64,000 bases of DNA from Angiostrongylus vasorum. Lineage: Eukaryota; Nematoda; Chromadorea; Rhabditida; Metastrongylidae. Made by a program: the position numbers and the translations under genes. This document shows, in pieces, positions 36,201 through 46,289 of the stretch. Position 1 is the first letter of the stretch. Every line of letters begins with the position of its first letter. The stretch lies in contig JADANN010000437.1 in the NCBI GenBank assembly GCA_018806985.1, positions 460,501 through 524,500 of the forward strand, in the 5' to 3' direction. The notes below the pieces were generated by a model, which worked only from the letters and a program-made list of their open reading frames with translations, was not told the origin of the DNA and searched no databases.

Positions 36201-39200
36201 TTCTAAGCTCGTTCCATCCATAGCTCGTCAAGAGCGACATAATAGTTCCGAAGCTCATCAAGAACGAGATAATTTAGTAGCGTCATCTTCAAAAAAAAAT
36301 CTAATTTTTTGTTTTACTTTTACTTCGGCGGCTTCGAAAACAATGCATTTGGTGTTGGTCCCTCCCCTCAAGAATGAACTATGCATTCTAGTCCATGCGT
36401 AGCACTGTAATGGTGACTGATTGCACATTAGGGTATAAACTGACTTTGGGTTACGCGTTGATGTATCAATTCAAGGTTTCTATCCATACAGAAGACTATC
36501 AGTACCAGTTTACCGTTCCCTGAAAAATAAATGGATTGGTAAGCGCTTGGTACGGGTTCGAACGAACGATCACGTGTGTTGCAGTGAACCTCTAAGCACT
36601 ATGCAATAGATGCTCTTCGCTATCAAAATGTTATAAAAAATTTTAGTCCTAAGTGCTAAAGTGTGGGTCGCTGAGCTTCTCTAGGTTTGACCCGAATACG
36701 AGTACAACTGCAAAAAGTGGCGATGATGTCAGTGCTTCTTCACCATGTTCTAAATTTCAGTACGAATTTTTTGGCTACGACGTCTGACGTCAAACGTCTA
36801 TTTATGTACATTGTCCGTATCCAGTTGCGTGTTTTTTGTTTACGGTAAGACCATTTTTTTTAGTTTTATTAGTTAACAACAGCATCAGAATGTCAATCAG
36901 TGGTTTGACAACTTCACAGTTTCTACCCTAGTCACGAAGCAAAGCACAACCGGAGTTTGTTCCTTTAAAGCAGAGTAGCAGCAAATCTGAAGCGTAAAAT
37001 ACTTCGATTTTTTTGAAATCCATTGAAGACCCTTTGAAAAAAGGTTACATTGCCATTATAATGACGTCGATCTATCAACTTAGGTTCACATTCACTTTGT
37101 GTTTCCTCTTTCATCTTTGGTCTTGACCATCTTCAGAACTGGATTTATTCGTACTTGCCCTTCTTCCTACGAAAAAAAATTGACAGACATTACCACCAGC
37201 TAATATGATGACATCTTTTCATTAAGGATATGCCGATTCATTTCTTCTTCCTAAAAAAATCGATTAATCAATGATGACTCCTCTCAGTTCAGTTGATAGT
37301 GTCATGGGTGGATTCGGCGTATCGGCTTCATATCTACATGGATTCGGAGATCGGTTGCAAATTATTTACATTTCTCGCTCATCTATCGGATTTCGTATGT
37401 GTATGGATGATTTCGTGGATATCATGTGATCGTATGATCGTGCTATATCGACCAGGTAAGGCTGTGCTTATCTGAACGACAGAAGTTGATGATTTGTTTC
37501 GCTTTTTGGGCAACTGATTGAATTAATGCTCAATTCATGACAATTTTCTCCGTTACCCTTATGCCATTGCTCAATAAAGATTGTTTTACAATATTTACCG
37601 TGAAGTAATGCATAGCAATAAGATCGATATTTCAGGTTTTCGTAAATGGGTCTGCACAAAGAGGTTCTCCCGAAATTGGACGGTCTCCACTCTGGTGACG
37701 TCGATTGTGTTCTACAGCTGGGTGTTCATGTTTGCTGGTCTTGAGGAATATAAAGGCGATTTGTTCTGCGGTTTGAGTAGTAAGGCCCAGGTGTTTGGGT
37801 AAGCAACTTTTAACATTTTTTGCCCGATATCAGTGTGGATAAGGATAAATCATAGAGCTCTCGGCGTTGATCAATCCCCTGAGAGATGTACCACGCATTC
37901 GACATAAAGCGTCGTAGAGCCGAATAAATGAATAGTTGACCTGCTCAATGATTTGCGGTGGTCTACCGATATTTCATGCCACTATTTTGATCCTCCCCGA
38001 CAAGTCTAGCACCAATTTTCCGACACTGGATGGGTGGCATGCTTGATAAGCAGGGCACTTATGTAACAACATGCTACACGTGTCCGATGGCAGTGGCACA
38101 CAACATACTTTTGCTTAGGATGAAATGCATGCGTTCATTCCGTCATTCTACAGGTATCCGGTGGCCGATCACTATTTCCTGTTCACGTTACTCGACACTG
38201 CTATCTGCACCCTTGTACCTGCTATTCTGATCATGTTTGTCAATTCTCTTTCCATCTACCGCTACCGTCAGTGCATGCGGATCTACTCGTCAGGAGTACT
38301 GAGGGTACGATTCGACCGTTCATCCAACGGTAACCCAGTACACTACGTGAGTTCCTAGTGATTTCAATGGTCTAAAGCATGAAAAGTTACCATCGTCACG
38401 TATGCAAAAGCTTCATGAAATCCAAGTCTTTTAGCAGAAATTTGGAAAATATGGATAAGATTCCTCCCTTTCAGTTATAATAAAAGGACAGCATCATCAT
38501 ACGTATGTATGTATATGTATATGCATGCATGTGTGCATATGTTATGGCGCTAGTCACGATTGATCGAGTGATTTGAACTTAATACTTACTTGGATACTTC
38601 GATGACCCGTCTTCACTGGTTGTGCAAGTGCCAGCATAATTTCCGTTTTTTTCGAGTTTTTGCTAGCCTAGCCATTGTGGTTCCCTGCAGACCCGATGTC
38701 AGGCTGGCGAAAGTCTACCCCAGGTCTTCACCACCACAGGTAGTCGTCGGCCTTAGTGGATCACAGGCAGATTTGTAACCATCGGACTACTTCCACGACG
38801 GTGGTGGATCCTGGCAATGGTTTACTTTTTAGCTGACCTTTCTGATGGAAACGCCGACTCCTTCACAGCTTGGGAGACCCTGTTGGGGGAGACGAATCCC
38901 CCACTGCACATCGCAGCCCCACACCCAGTGCCACCTCCAGCCCACGATGGGGACGTAAACCGTTGGGAGGGATTTGAACTAGTACCTGTTAAATCACCTT
39001 TCACTTCATTCATGTGCCAGAACAGTTACTTTGTTGTTTTTTTCCCACATAGGCACCTAGTGGAGTCCTACACAAGGCTGCACACAGATATGCGCAACTT
39101 ACTGTCTTTTTTCCAGAATGGCCTCGACGTTAATTCCTCGGAAGCAACGCCTTTGCGCGGATACAGACCCATGCAGAATATAGTGCACTTAGACGCGACC

Positions 39201-40658
39201 ATCCTTATGCATATGCGCATAATCCATTTACATCCATGGGATCCTACTGTTTGGAAAGTATTCACATGGTCCCATCTATTCTGTCAACCTCACAACAGCG
39301 AACCATAGTTGCGTAACATAGCTTCGCGACAATCATGTTCAAGGTCTCTCACATGAACCTATAGTTTGTATCCGAATGGAAAACAAAAAACCATCGCTGT
39401 TCATTGTAAAAGACACATTGAGAGGAGATCGAACCCTCGTTAGATCTAATATCATTCGCTATACTGGCCTGTGTCACCATACAGCACTGACTTCCCTCAT
39501 TCAGTTGATTTAAACAACTTTTCAGGAAGAGACAACTGCGAAGAAGTTGTTGTTGAGTCAAACGCATACCAATACCCAACTGTCAACACAATCGAATCGA
39601 TCCACTTGTGGAAAATTGCGCTCTTCAGATCTTCAGTTAAGCAGAACTTTGCTCATTGTGACAAGGTAAGCAATGGTTCCAGAGAAACCCGATTGCCGTG
39701 GAGAAAGAAGAATTTCTCAAATAAATAACATAAATAAATCTGTTTATTTAGCACCTTCGTTCTTTTAAATGTGCCCAGTTATATGGTGAGGATTATCCAA
39801 TACATTTTCGAGCCTCGTACTCAAATTTTCCATTTCTTGCACTATTTCTCCTACTTAATCTACTATCTACATCATGCAGTACTGTTCTACATGTACATAT
39901 TCTGAGGTATGAATTCGAAATTATTCCGATAATCTTACTTGGATATTTGGACTACTTGGACGGCCCGCCCTCACTGCTTGTGTGGGCCCCAGCATAATCT
40001 CGATTTCTCGGAGCTTTGCTTGCTTAGCCATGGTGTTTCGCTGAAGTTCTAAGTCCAGCCTTACCAAAGTCTGCCCCAGGTCGTAACTACCACAGGCGGT
40101 CGCCGCCCTTATGGATCAGAGGGAGATTTGCCACCATGGGACTAGTCTGATAGCAGGACGGTGGTGGATCATGGTATTCGTGTACTCTTAGCTCGGCTTC
40201 CTGATGGAAAAGCCGGACTCCTTCTCAGCTTGAGAGACCCTGCTGGGGAGATCAATGCCCCCCGCTGTGCATCGCAGCCCGACATCCAGGAACACCTCGC
40301 AGCTACGATGAGGTGGTAAACTGCTGGAAGGATTCCGATAATCTGTAGAAGAAAATCCAATAAGTGGTATCGTTTTTGTCACGCGCGATTCTCCACGGCA
40401 TCAATCAATACATATCCTTACATGTTTCCTGAATAGCCCTTGAGGAATTTTTCCTGCTGCCTACGAACGTTCTCACCAAATTTCCGATGCTGTAGACACA
40501 TCAATTGAAATTGCTTCTATTCACACCAATTCGTTTTTTTTAGTCCACAAATGAAAAAACAACTTAAACCGACAGCGATCCGTCTTCTGGAGTGCTACTG
40601 TTTCAAAACTGTTCCTGAATTCGGCCATCGTTCTACTTCCCTTCAGGGTTTCAATTGA
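27250..40658 (+). CDS. Class A (rhodopsin-like) GPCR, TM2 exon not found, possible stop before the C-tail
   Basis: Exons: 27250-27422 (N-terminus with NST glycosylation site, TM1 with GIVGNS), 37293-37455 (end of TM2, EIGC, TM3, DRM motif), 37636-37798 (RPGFRKW, TM4, second-loop Cys), 38154-38346 (TM5, [17 protein letters not shown]), 39526-39665 (third loop, start of TM6), 39752-39906 (TM6 LLNVPSY, TM7 [17 protein letters not shown]), 40544-40658 (tail [18 protein letters not shown]...GFN, stop). Phases agree at 37455/37636, 37798/38154, 38346/39526 and 39665/39752. The TM1 exon ends in phase 2 but the TM3 exon opens in phase 0, so a TM2 exon of length 3n+1 is needed between 27423 and 37292; I could not find it. 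At 39903 an in-frame TGA falls just before donor GTATGA. DRM replaces DRY, and TM7 lacks a clear NPxxY. This pattern suggests a nematode peptide-type receptor, but the ligand is unknown. It may be a pseudogene. Confidence 0.68.
28413..29249 (-). pseudogene. RTE reverse transcriptase, largest intact segment
   Basis: 278 residues in one frame: from [20 protein letters not shown] through [58 protein letters not shown] and [20 protein letters not shown] frameshift just before the FADD box puts the catalytic aspartates in the next piece (28103-28567, [10 protein letters not shown]). Confidence 0.82.
29494..30795. repeat. 1.3-kb near-perfect palindrome (foldback element) inside RTE
   Basis: The left arm, 29494-30125, is the reverse complement of the right arm, 30159-30795, with only scattered mismatches; the spacer is 33 nt. 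The ends are TATAGAGAACTT and AAGTTCTCTATA. The arms contain no transposase-like reading frame; a mirrored open frame ([10 protein letters not shown]...) is read from both arms. The paralogous RTE at 14430/14431 gives the empty site AGCGCT/ATGAAAG; here the element is flanked (RTE sense) by ATGGA and ATGAA, a 3- to 5-bp target duplication. Confidence 0.8.
31197..31709 (-). pseudogene. RTE endonuclease domain
   Basis: 170 residues of the apurinic-like endonuclease: N-terminal TYNARTP (catalytic Asn), AETRR (catalytic Glu), [29 protein letters not shown] and GDFNAK (Asp/Asn). The SDHH end is out of frame in 30791-31177. The copy cannot encode a full protein. Confidence 0.8.
32325..32602 (+). 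mobile_element. Diverged SINE related to S1
   Basis: The head ACATGTAGCTCAGTAACTAG is tRNA-like (TAGCTCAGT) and the body shares GATACCAGG, AGGCCACATCTGC, ATATGCATTCGC and GAATCGAATACGTGGC with S1. It ends near CGCCTTATCCC. Confidence 0.5.
33100..33728. repeat. 0.63-kb foldback element (family F3), most complete copy
   Basis: The left arm (about 33100-33395: GGCAGGGTATTATGTGAAAT, CGCGTTCACCACTACACTAT, GGGGAGCATAAATCGGCACG) and the right arm (about 33475-33728) are inverse copies around an AT-rich centre with ATAAATA repeats. No transposase coding was seen. Single arms or shortened copies occur at 2140, 5662, 11015, 41050, 52910 and 55548. Confidence 0.65.
33824..34105 (+). mobile_element. Diverged SINE related to S1
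   Basis: The head CGGTGCAGTAGTTAAGGATA, a B-box-like TTGGTTCTGATC, the body TGCTACCATATTTGTCTGG and the tail CTCTAAGGGATCGTCGATCA follow the S1 order. Confidence 0.5.
35010..35290 (-). mobile_element. Diverged S1-like SINE
   Basis: GAAGTCTATCAATCCCTTTGG, CATGAATTCGCCTTCAT, GCAGACAAGTCTAGTACTAA occur in inverse S1 order. An internal stretch near 35.13 kb is unrelated or rearranged. Confidence 0.45.
35385..35748 (-). mobile_element. S2 SINE
   Basis: Well-preserved copy with head CACTGTGCTATCCGCC at 35.74 kb; body GGTACCAATTTCCCCAACCC, GGAACGTTCCCAGTTGGATT; far end TGTGCGGATTTCAGCACTGC. Confidence 0.65.
36455..36615 (-). mobile_element. S1-like SINE head fragment
   Basis: Contains CAGTACCAGTTTACC, GGGTTCGAACGAACGATCA (B box) and CTCTAAGCACTATGCAATAG, the tRNA-like head on the - strand. 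Confidence 0.45.
37836..38101 (-). mobile_element. Diverged S1 SINE in the GPCR TM4-TM5 intron
   Basis: The tail AGAGCTCTATGATTTATCC and the body landmarks (ATCAATCCCCTGAG, GGTGGTCTACCGATAT, GACAAGTCTAGCACCAA) are readable on the - strand; the head is worn. Confidence 0.6.
38575..38990 (+). repeat. Interspersed repeat F4 (about 0.4 kb)
   Basis: TACTTACTTGGATACTTCGA, CTAGCCATTGTGGTTCCCTG, TCTTCACCACCACAGG, GACGGTGGTGGATCCTGG and GCTTGGGAGACCCTG recur in order at 39935, 50060 (-), 50960 (-), and partly at 25365 and 16500. No coding is apparent. It lies in a GPCR intron. Confidence 0.6.
39752..39906 (+). CDS. GPCR exon coding TM6 and TM7
   Basis: Exon after TTATTTAG. The carried AG plus C gives Ser, then [19 protein letters not shown] (TM6 with N-x-P), a short loop EPRTQ, and TM7 ending FYMYIF. 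TGA at 39903-39905 is followed by G and then GTATGA. The exon joins in phase with 39526-39665, whose end LSRTLLIVT is the cytoplasmic start of TM6. Confidence 0.65.
39935..40345 (+). repeat. F4 repeat copy in the last GPCR intron
   Basis: Full copy in the same orientation as 38575: TTACTTGGATATTTGGACTA, TTAGCCATGGTGTTTCGCTG, GACGGTGGTGGATCATGG, GCTTGAGAGACCCTGCTGGG. Confidence 0.6.
40544..40658 (+). CDS. GPCR C-terminal tail exon
   Basis: Acceptor TTTTTTTTAG, then one base, then [19 protein letters not shown] and a stop at 40656-40658. Basic and amphipathic helix-8-like sequence with a Cys pair (ECYC) suited to palmitoylation. Its phase requires two carried bases, while the preceding exon delivers one, so a base seems missing upstream. 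A candidate AATAAA lies at 40877-40882. Confidence 0.55.
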
Positions 40659-41049
40659 ATTTTTAAATGTAATAACTTACAACAAGAAGTAACCGCTTTC
40701 ATACAAACCGCTCTTTCATAACTAATTCAACAAAATTTTACCATTGTTATAATGTTCTCCTTGTTGTTCAGTCTCGATCGCTTAATTTTACGAGTAGATC
40801 AAATGTGAAGAGTTCAACCAACACCTCTATGTAACAATTTGCACACGCTTTTATCGGGTTTGGATTGCTTCATAAAAATAAAATTTATCATGATTTTGAG
40901 CTGTTGACATGAAATACGAAAAAAAATATACTACTACTAGACCTCCTAGAGCGCCTACAAGTCTTCACCACAGGCATATACCTTTTTTTTGGATCGGATC
41001 TGCATCTCATTCCAAACAGGTCTAGCGCCGATTAACCTAGTCCAGACGT

Positions 41050-41470
41050 TTTTTATTATTTACTGCCTACTCTTTTTTAGCGGCAGGGTATATATTGCGA
41101 AATATAACTTTAATGATGCTGAGATATTTGCAAAACTCCGGACCGCAGGTGTCTACGGTGTGGAACGAACGCGCTATTGTCTCTTCCGGGAAGTAGCGCA
41201 CTCACCATCACACCATGCGGGTCCTTCGTTTCGCTCCGTCTCTCAGCTAGTTCTACTGATCTTTTGCCATTAGCGATCACTCGTCAGCGGGATTGATCTG
41301 GGGGGGGCCCAAATCGGCAACGAACCCAGTTAAGCTGAGGGTGCAGTTATAATCACAATTTTGCGCTCCCCAGAAAGGACAATAGCGCGTTCGTTCCCCA
41401 CCGTAGACACCTGCGGTCCGGAGTTTTGCAAATATCTCAGCATCATTAAAGTTATATTTCGCTAGTCCAG
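41050..41470. repeat. F3 foldback copy with shortened right arm
   Basis: The left arm is full (GGCAGGGTATATATTGCG through GAACCCAGTTAAGCTGAG); the right arm starts inside the arm near 41.37 kb (CCAGAAAGGACAATAGCGCG) and ends GAAATATAACTTTAA-like in reverse. Confidence 0.6.
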
Positions 41471-41523
41471 ACTGTTGGGAGGCCTAGTTAGCGCGAGATA
41501 GGGTAGAACCGGCGGCTACAGCT

Positions 41524-41592
41524 CAAAGGATAAAGCGTAAGGCATTGCTCAATCACTGACGGTGCGCCACGTATCTGCTTTCATATAGCATT

Positions 41593-41623
<31 letters not shown>

Positions 41624-41825
41624 TAAATATATATCTGACCTGTAAAATTACTTGTACCACCCTATCGCCACACCAACTTAGTGGTTTTTGTCCTCTCAGG
41701 CACGTCTGGTAACAAATTGTCGACCTTGGAGGAATAAGGACCTGGGTTAGCACTTGCGAAGAATTTGGCTAGTTACCGATCAAATGTCCATTGCAGAAAA
41801 CCTCTAACTACTGCGTTATTTAGGC
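41524..41825 (-). mobile_element. Diverged S1 SINE carrying a GATA microsatellite
   Basis: AAAGGATAAAGCG...TTGCTCAATCACTGA and later CAGGCACGTCTGGTAACAAATT keep S1 order. A GATA tract at about 41588-41622 has expanded inside the body. Confidence 0.5.
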
Positions 41826-42599
41826 GATCCGTTCAGTATATGTTACTAAGTACGTATAACACGGAATGCTATTACGGATCAGGATAACAATTGAGTAGTT
41901 CTTAAATCCCACTTTAAAAATAGCCTATCTTTTTCCCTTCTCTTCTTCTTTTTAACTCTGTCACCTAGAAATCCTTGTCACAAATATGACAAGCAAGAAA
42001 ATACAATATTTTTCTTCCGAAATACGCCCCATGGCACAGGGCACATTGAGTCTAACGCTCTTAGATAAACGACCATTCACAATGCTTCGTGGGCACCGAA
42101 GTAGCGCTACCGCATGTGACTGGTAGCACGTTTTTGCATAACGAATTTTTTTCGTCACACAAATAATTTCGACATGTGGCAGAAGTATGACAGAATGCAC
42201 AGAAGAATTCAAACGATATCTCCTTACTTGAATACAGGGCGATCAACCTTCACGAGTTCTGTGGATGTCGCAATAGTTTCCATTCATTCCTTTACCTCGC
42301 CATCGTTGTCGATGGTGGTGGTTTGATTCGAGCATGGTGATGGATGCGAGTATCATTCCGTGATCTGCAAAAACATCGGAAGGTGCGAGTACAACTGCCT
42401 GGCTTTAGTCACGAACACGTCCTCTCAGCTCGTAAGGGACGCCTACATCCTATGGAGTCCACTATTACATGAGCAGCACATCTATATTCTGTTACTAATG
42501 TGTGTTTTCCTAGATGTCAAAGACGAGATAAATTTTCGAAGATCATAGCCTGTCATTCATGCTTGATGTTGTGAGTCCGGCTATATTCCAGAAGACATC

Positions 42600-43625
42600 A
42601 TTAAAGTCCCCTGTGGATGGCGTGCATATTTCTTGACATAGTTGAAAATATTAGCTCACATGTCTGCTGCATAGCAAAGCGCTGGAAAAGCCATTGAAAC
42701 GAAAAGGTTAGTGCGGGAGGTCTAGGTTCTTTAGTTAATCGGTGGCTTTTTTTGAGAAGCCCGAATGCAGCCCATGCTGTTCTAGTTCTTCTGCCTAATT
42801 CCTCCTTCATGTTGTTCTCCATGCTCAGTGAACGCCCAACGTATACGCACAAGTTAGTCTCCATAATCAGAGAACCACTGATTTGATCTGATCGCTTTCG
42901 CACCATGGCTTTCTCATGAACTGAGTCTTCTTCCGATTTATGTGTAGTCCGTCTTTTTTCCCTCTTCGTTGATTCAATGACCAGCGCATCTGCTTCGTTT
43001 GTACTTCTTGAGAAGATCGCGATGTAGTGGGCGACATGAAGATTTAATGGGAATTTTCCATGAATAGTTATTCCTTTATCATTCCAATCGGGTGATTTCA
43101 TTACCTGCTGCACCGTGGCACTGAACAGTTTTAGCGATATGGTATCGCCTTGTCGAAACCCCCTTTTCCCTAAGGCATCGTAAGAGGTCGAAAGAAAAGC
43201 TGTATTTTCGTAGCGTAGTTCCGACAACATCCAGAGAGTTCTTGTGTAGGACGGATCCAGTTATTGGTCGACGACCGGTGATAGGATTGCATTCGTTTTG
43301 ACAATGTCAAATGCTTTTTCATAGTGGACAAAAGCCAAGACTAGGAGCAGGTAGTATTCCTGAGAAACTTTTATGACTCCAGGACACGACTCGAATGTGG
43401 TCCAAGCGGTAAAATCCCTGTCGAAATTCTGCTTGCTTAACTGGTTGTGCCTCATCCAGTATCCTTGATAAGTGCGATAGGATAATCTTCGTGAAGAGGT
43501 TAGTAGAAGACACCCAACAAGCATATTGGGCGATACTTACGAAGATCTCCTTCTAGAGCAGGATGACCGTCCGCAACGTCGTCTAGTGGTCTGGGGATTC
43601 TTTCTTTGGTTTCCTTTCCCATTTC
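42600..43625 (-). mobile_element. Degenerate RTE reverse transcriptase fragment, second subfamily
   Basis: Read on the - strand: a tail like PVKQAEFRQGFYRLDHI and HYEKAFDIVKTNAIL (43261-43524), then RQGDTISLKLFSATVQQVMKS, a damaged palm (HVAHYIAIF replacing the FADD box) and VYVGRSLSMENNMKEELGRRTRTAWAAFG (42601-43230). It differs clearly from the 13-kb and 28-kb copies. The endonuclease half is absent. Confidence 0.7.
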
Positions 43626-43672
43626 TTTCCTCTAATCCAAATTTCCCACCCTGTATTCTGTAGTAATCGTAA

Positions 43673-43765
43673 AAGGCCAAATATGCATTTAATGACCTTA
43701 ATCGGCATGCTAACGCATCCTTCAGTGATTGATCAAGGCTGAGAGCTTTGTCCTTTTTCTATCAC
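43673..43765 (+). repeat. S1 SINE 3' fragment
   Basis: GGCCAAATATGCATTTAATG, CGCATCCTTCAGTGATTGAT and GAGAGCTTTGTCC keep the S1 body-to-tail order; the head is absent. Confidence 0.55.
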
Positions 43766-43795
43766 CACATTCGCGACTGTGCTGATTTCCTACAG

Positions 43796-46085
43796 CTTAC
43801 GACGATTACTCGACTTCAAGAGTAGCTTTAAGAGCCGGGAAGTTTATAAACTGATAGAAAAGGCTATGTTATCTGCTTCGTCGATTGTGGAATTTTATAA
43901 TAGGAAATCGACGTGGGAATTACTACAAGAATTTTATTAAATATTTCTTATGCACTTCCTTCCTCGATGAGATGCATCTAGAACGGAAACTACTCGAGAA
44001 AACCCTACCAAGCGCCTTGAAAAACCTAGAAAAAACAGTTGGAAGGGAAGAACAAAAGTTGCTTGTGCATGGTGTTCTATGCCAACTCACATTTCCCTCA
44101 ACTACAGATACTGAAAATGAAAGCACTCGTAATGCATCACACAAGTGTAAGTAGTAATAAGGTACAGTGTGGCCAGTTATAGAACACTAACAAGTTCTTC
44201 AATCTAATTCATCTTTCATCACTGTGTTCACTATGGATGGAGGTTCTGAACTATAATGAACAGCTGAGATGCATCCCCACCAGGGTCGCCAAAACTGATA
44301 AGCTGTCTAACGTTTTGATCAACAATCACTGCTAATAGCAATCCTATGAAATTGGGTTCAACCAACTACCCTTGGCTACGTTCTCACCAAAAACAATATA
44401 GGAATCAGACATGATACGAAAAACAGTGATGCCCTATATGTCGTTCGAGGCAGTGAAGTTTCCAGGGCAGACTTTGAGCACGAGAGGAACCAGTAGGGAT
44501 TTACTAATGCAAGGTCAGCTTATTCGGTTATTAACGGAAATAGGAGCGATTGAAACCAATCAACGACGCAGTGAAATTCATCCTGCATTGCTTCATTAGG
44601 CCACTAAACAGATATGTGCATTCCGTACTCAACTCCTCCTACTGTTATTTGTGAAGTATAGTTTAGGATGATCGGAACCTCTCTATTACGTATAATTATG
44701 GCGATGTAACGAAGAGTGGGGCATCATCATCAGCACTAAAATTCATTAGAGTAAACTACGAGTACTCTGAAGTGCTTAACATCAGACAATAGTGGTACAA
44801 TGAAAAACCCTAAATAATAACTCTGTTTTCTCAGTAGGAAGACACAGAAGCGGAAGATATTCTAAATCAACCAAGTCAGCAGTACCACAAATCAGCCCTA
44901 ATAAAACACAGACACACCGTCTGCAAAGATCTCACTAGTGAAAGTATGAAAGATAATGTACGAAATAAATAAAGAGCCACCACGCTAAGAGGTTTGACTC
45001 TCTAAAGCCACACGCCCACTCTTGGCACTGGGTTCAAGCACCTCGGCATATCAACGTATTTCCCAGGTAACCGTGCATAGGATCACGTGTAGTCTGTATT
45101 ATCTTCAAACAGACTCCAATATGAAGCTCTCAGTAAGGGTATCAAAAAGCGTGCGTTTGGCGCAATGGTTGAAAGCCGCCCTGCACCACACACATGTAAT
45201 CGATCCCCGCACTCATTGCCCACCAAGCCTTCCCTCGGGGTCGGTAAATTAGTATCAGACTTGTCTGGGAGGATAGCAGCACTGGCTCGATAGATCGGTA
45301 AGCCATCGCGGGTCATTGTAAAGGCCAGATATGCATTCAATCACCTCCAAAAGATGCGTAATGAAGTCGAATGCATGGCGCATCCCCCAGGGATTGATCA
45401 ACGCCGAGAGCTTTGCCCCTTTTTTTTAAGGGTATCAAATAACGAAAAAACAAGAAACAGGGGTATCATAAGAACCGTCTTCTCCTCGAGTGTTCTTTAA
45501 GCAACAAGATTTTTACTGTGAAATTGATTTAAACCTTTGAACACTTTCAGATGAGGCTCTCAAAATCCTTAACCACCATCTCGCGAAGTTTAGCCGCAAC
45601 ATCACAGCAGCACACATGTGTTGTGTGTGAGAGGTTCTACAGCTAATAGACTAGAAATCCATTATATTGTCAGCTAGCGATAAAAGTAGAGAAAATGTAA
45701 TCATTATTGGTCGGCTAGATATTGATATAACAGAGGAACACAGTCAAGACGCTTTCCTTTATCGCTCATGAATTGGAAAGGAGTTCAAAAGTCAACACCA
45801 AAAACTCAATAATGAAAAGGTCGGGGGTAACAGACGCAACGGGCTTGCAACTATCAGTTAATTCTCGAGTTAAAATCGAACTACCAACATTTTCCGCAGT
45901 TCGTAAAATGCATAAGTTGGTATCAACTGATGACACTGCGTAAAGATTAGACCCACCACCTGCTGCTTAGATAGGGTGACGGATTAGATGTGGTTTATAA
46001 ATCTGACACCGATCCAGTTGCTGCAGTACATACCAACCCATCTTACAAACACCCAAATGTTTCGGATCGCCTACGCAATGCGTAA
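43796..46085 (+). CDS. Cluster of exon-like open segments, possible unrecognised gene
   Basis: I do not recognise a family. On the + strand, open segments with splice context are: 43796-43940 (after TTTCCTACAG; DFKSSFKSREVYKLIEKAML, ending LLQEFY stop); about 43930-44146 in another frame (LERKLLEKTLPSALKNLEKT, VGREEQKLL, donor GTAAGT); 44838-44957 (EDTEAEDILNQPSQQYHK); 45551 on (after CACTTTCAG); and 45975-46085 (GDGLDVVYKSDTDPVAA, ending SDRLRNA stop). Helix-forming composition and good acceptors favour real exons. Against this, frames conflict at 43.93 kb, phases are not all consistent, and a SINE lies at 45153-45428. It may be a decayed or mixed locus. Confidence 0.28.
45153..45428 (+). 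mobile_element. tRNA-derived SINE (S1)
   Basis: Full length: head TGCGTTTGGCGCAATGGTTG, B-box-like TAATCGATCCC, full body and a T-rich tail after GAGAGCTTTGCCCC. Confidence 0.75.
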
Positions 46086-46289
46086 TGTATTTGGCGGAGT
46101 CCTTCGATGCCACAGAATTTTTAATGTACCCAATGACCCCACAATACAACTCATCCTCGATTTCCTTATGCAGCAAGAGGAAGCAATAAATATAACCTAA
46201 ACATGTATGGCTTGGTGACTCAGCAGCATGACCTTCTCGGAGGAGTGGATAAACAGTTAAATCTTTAGATGGTCCAAGCAATCACTTTA

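Larger units (their letters stand above)
27423..37292 (+). other. 9.9-kb GPCR intron filled with nested transposons
   Basis: This interval between TM1 and TM3 holds a - strand RTE element (27.53-32.28 kb) interrupted by a 1.3-kb foldback, two + strand SINE copies (32325-32602 and 33824-34105), a 0.6-kb foldback (33100-33728), two - strand SINE copies (35010-35290 and 36455-36615) and a longer SINE (35385-35748). The missing TM2 exon would be expected here. Confidence 0.6.

Noticed and set aside
36761..36844. Candidate TM2 exon of the GPCR (between TTTCAG and GTAAGA)
   Set aside because: It reads [16 protein letters not shown]..., lacks a TM2 helix with LAxxD, and its 84-nt length leaves the wrong phase for the TM3 exon.
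38817..39308. 163-codon open frame between GPCR exons
   Set aside because: The first half is repeat F4; the rest does not fit a GPCR third loop and is out of phase with the flanking exons, which join to each other correctly.
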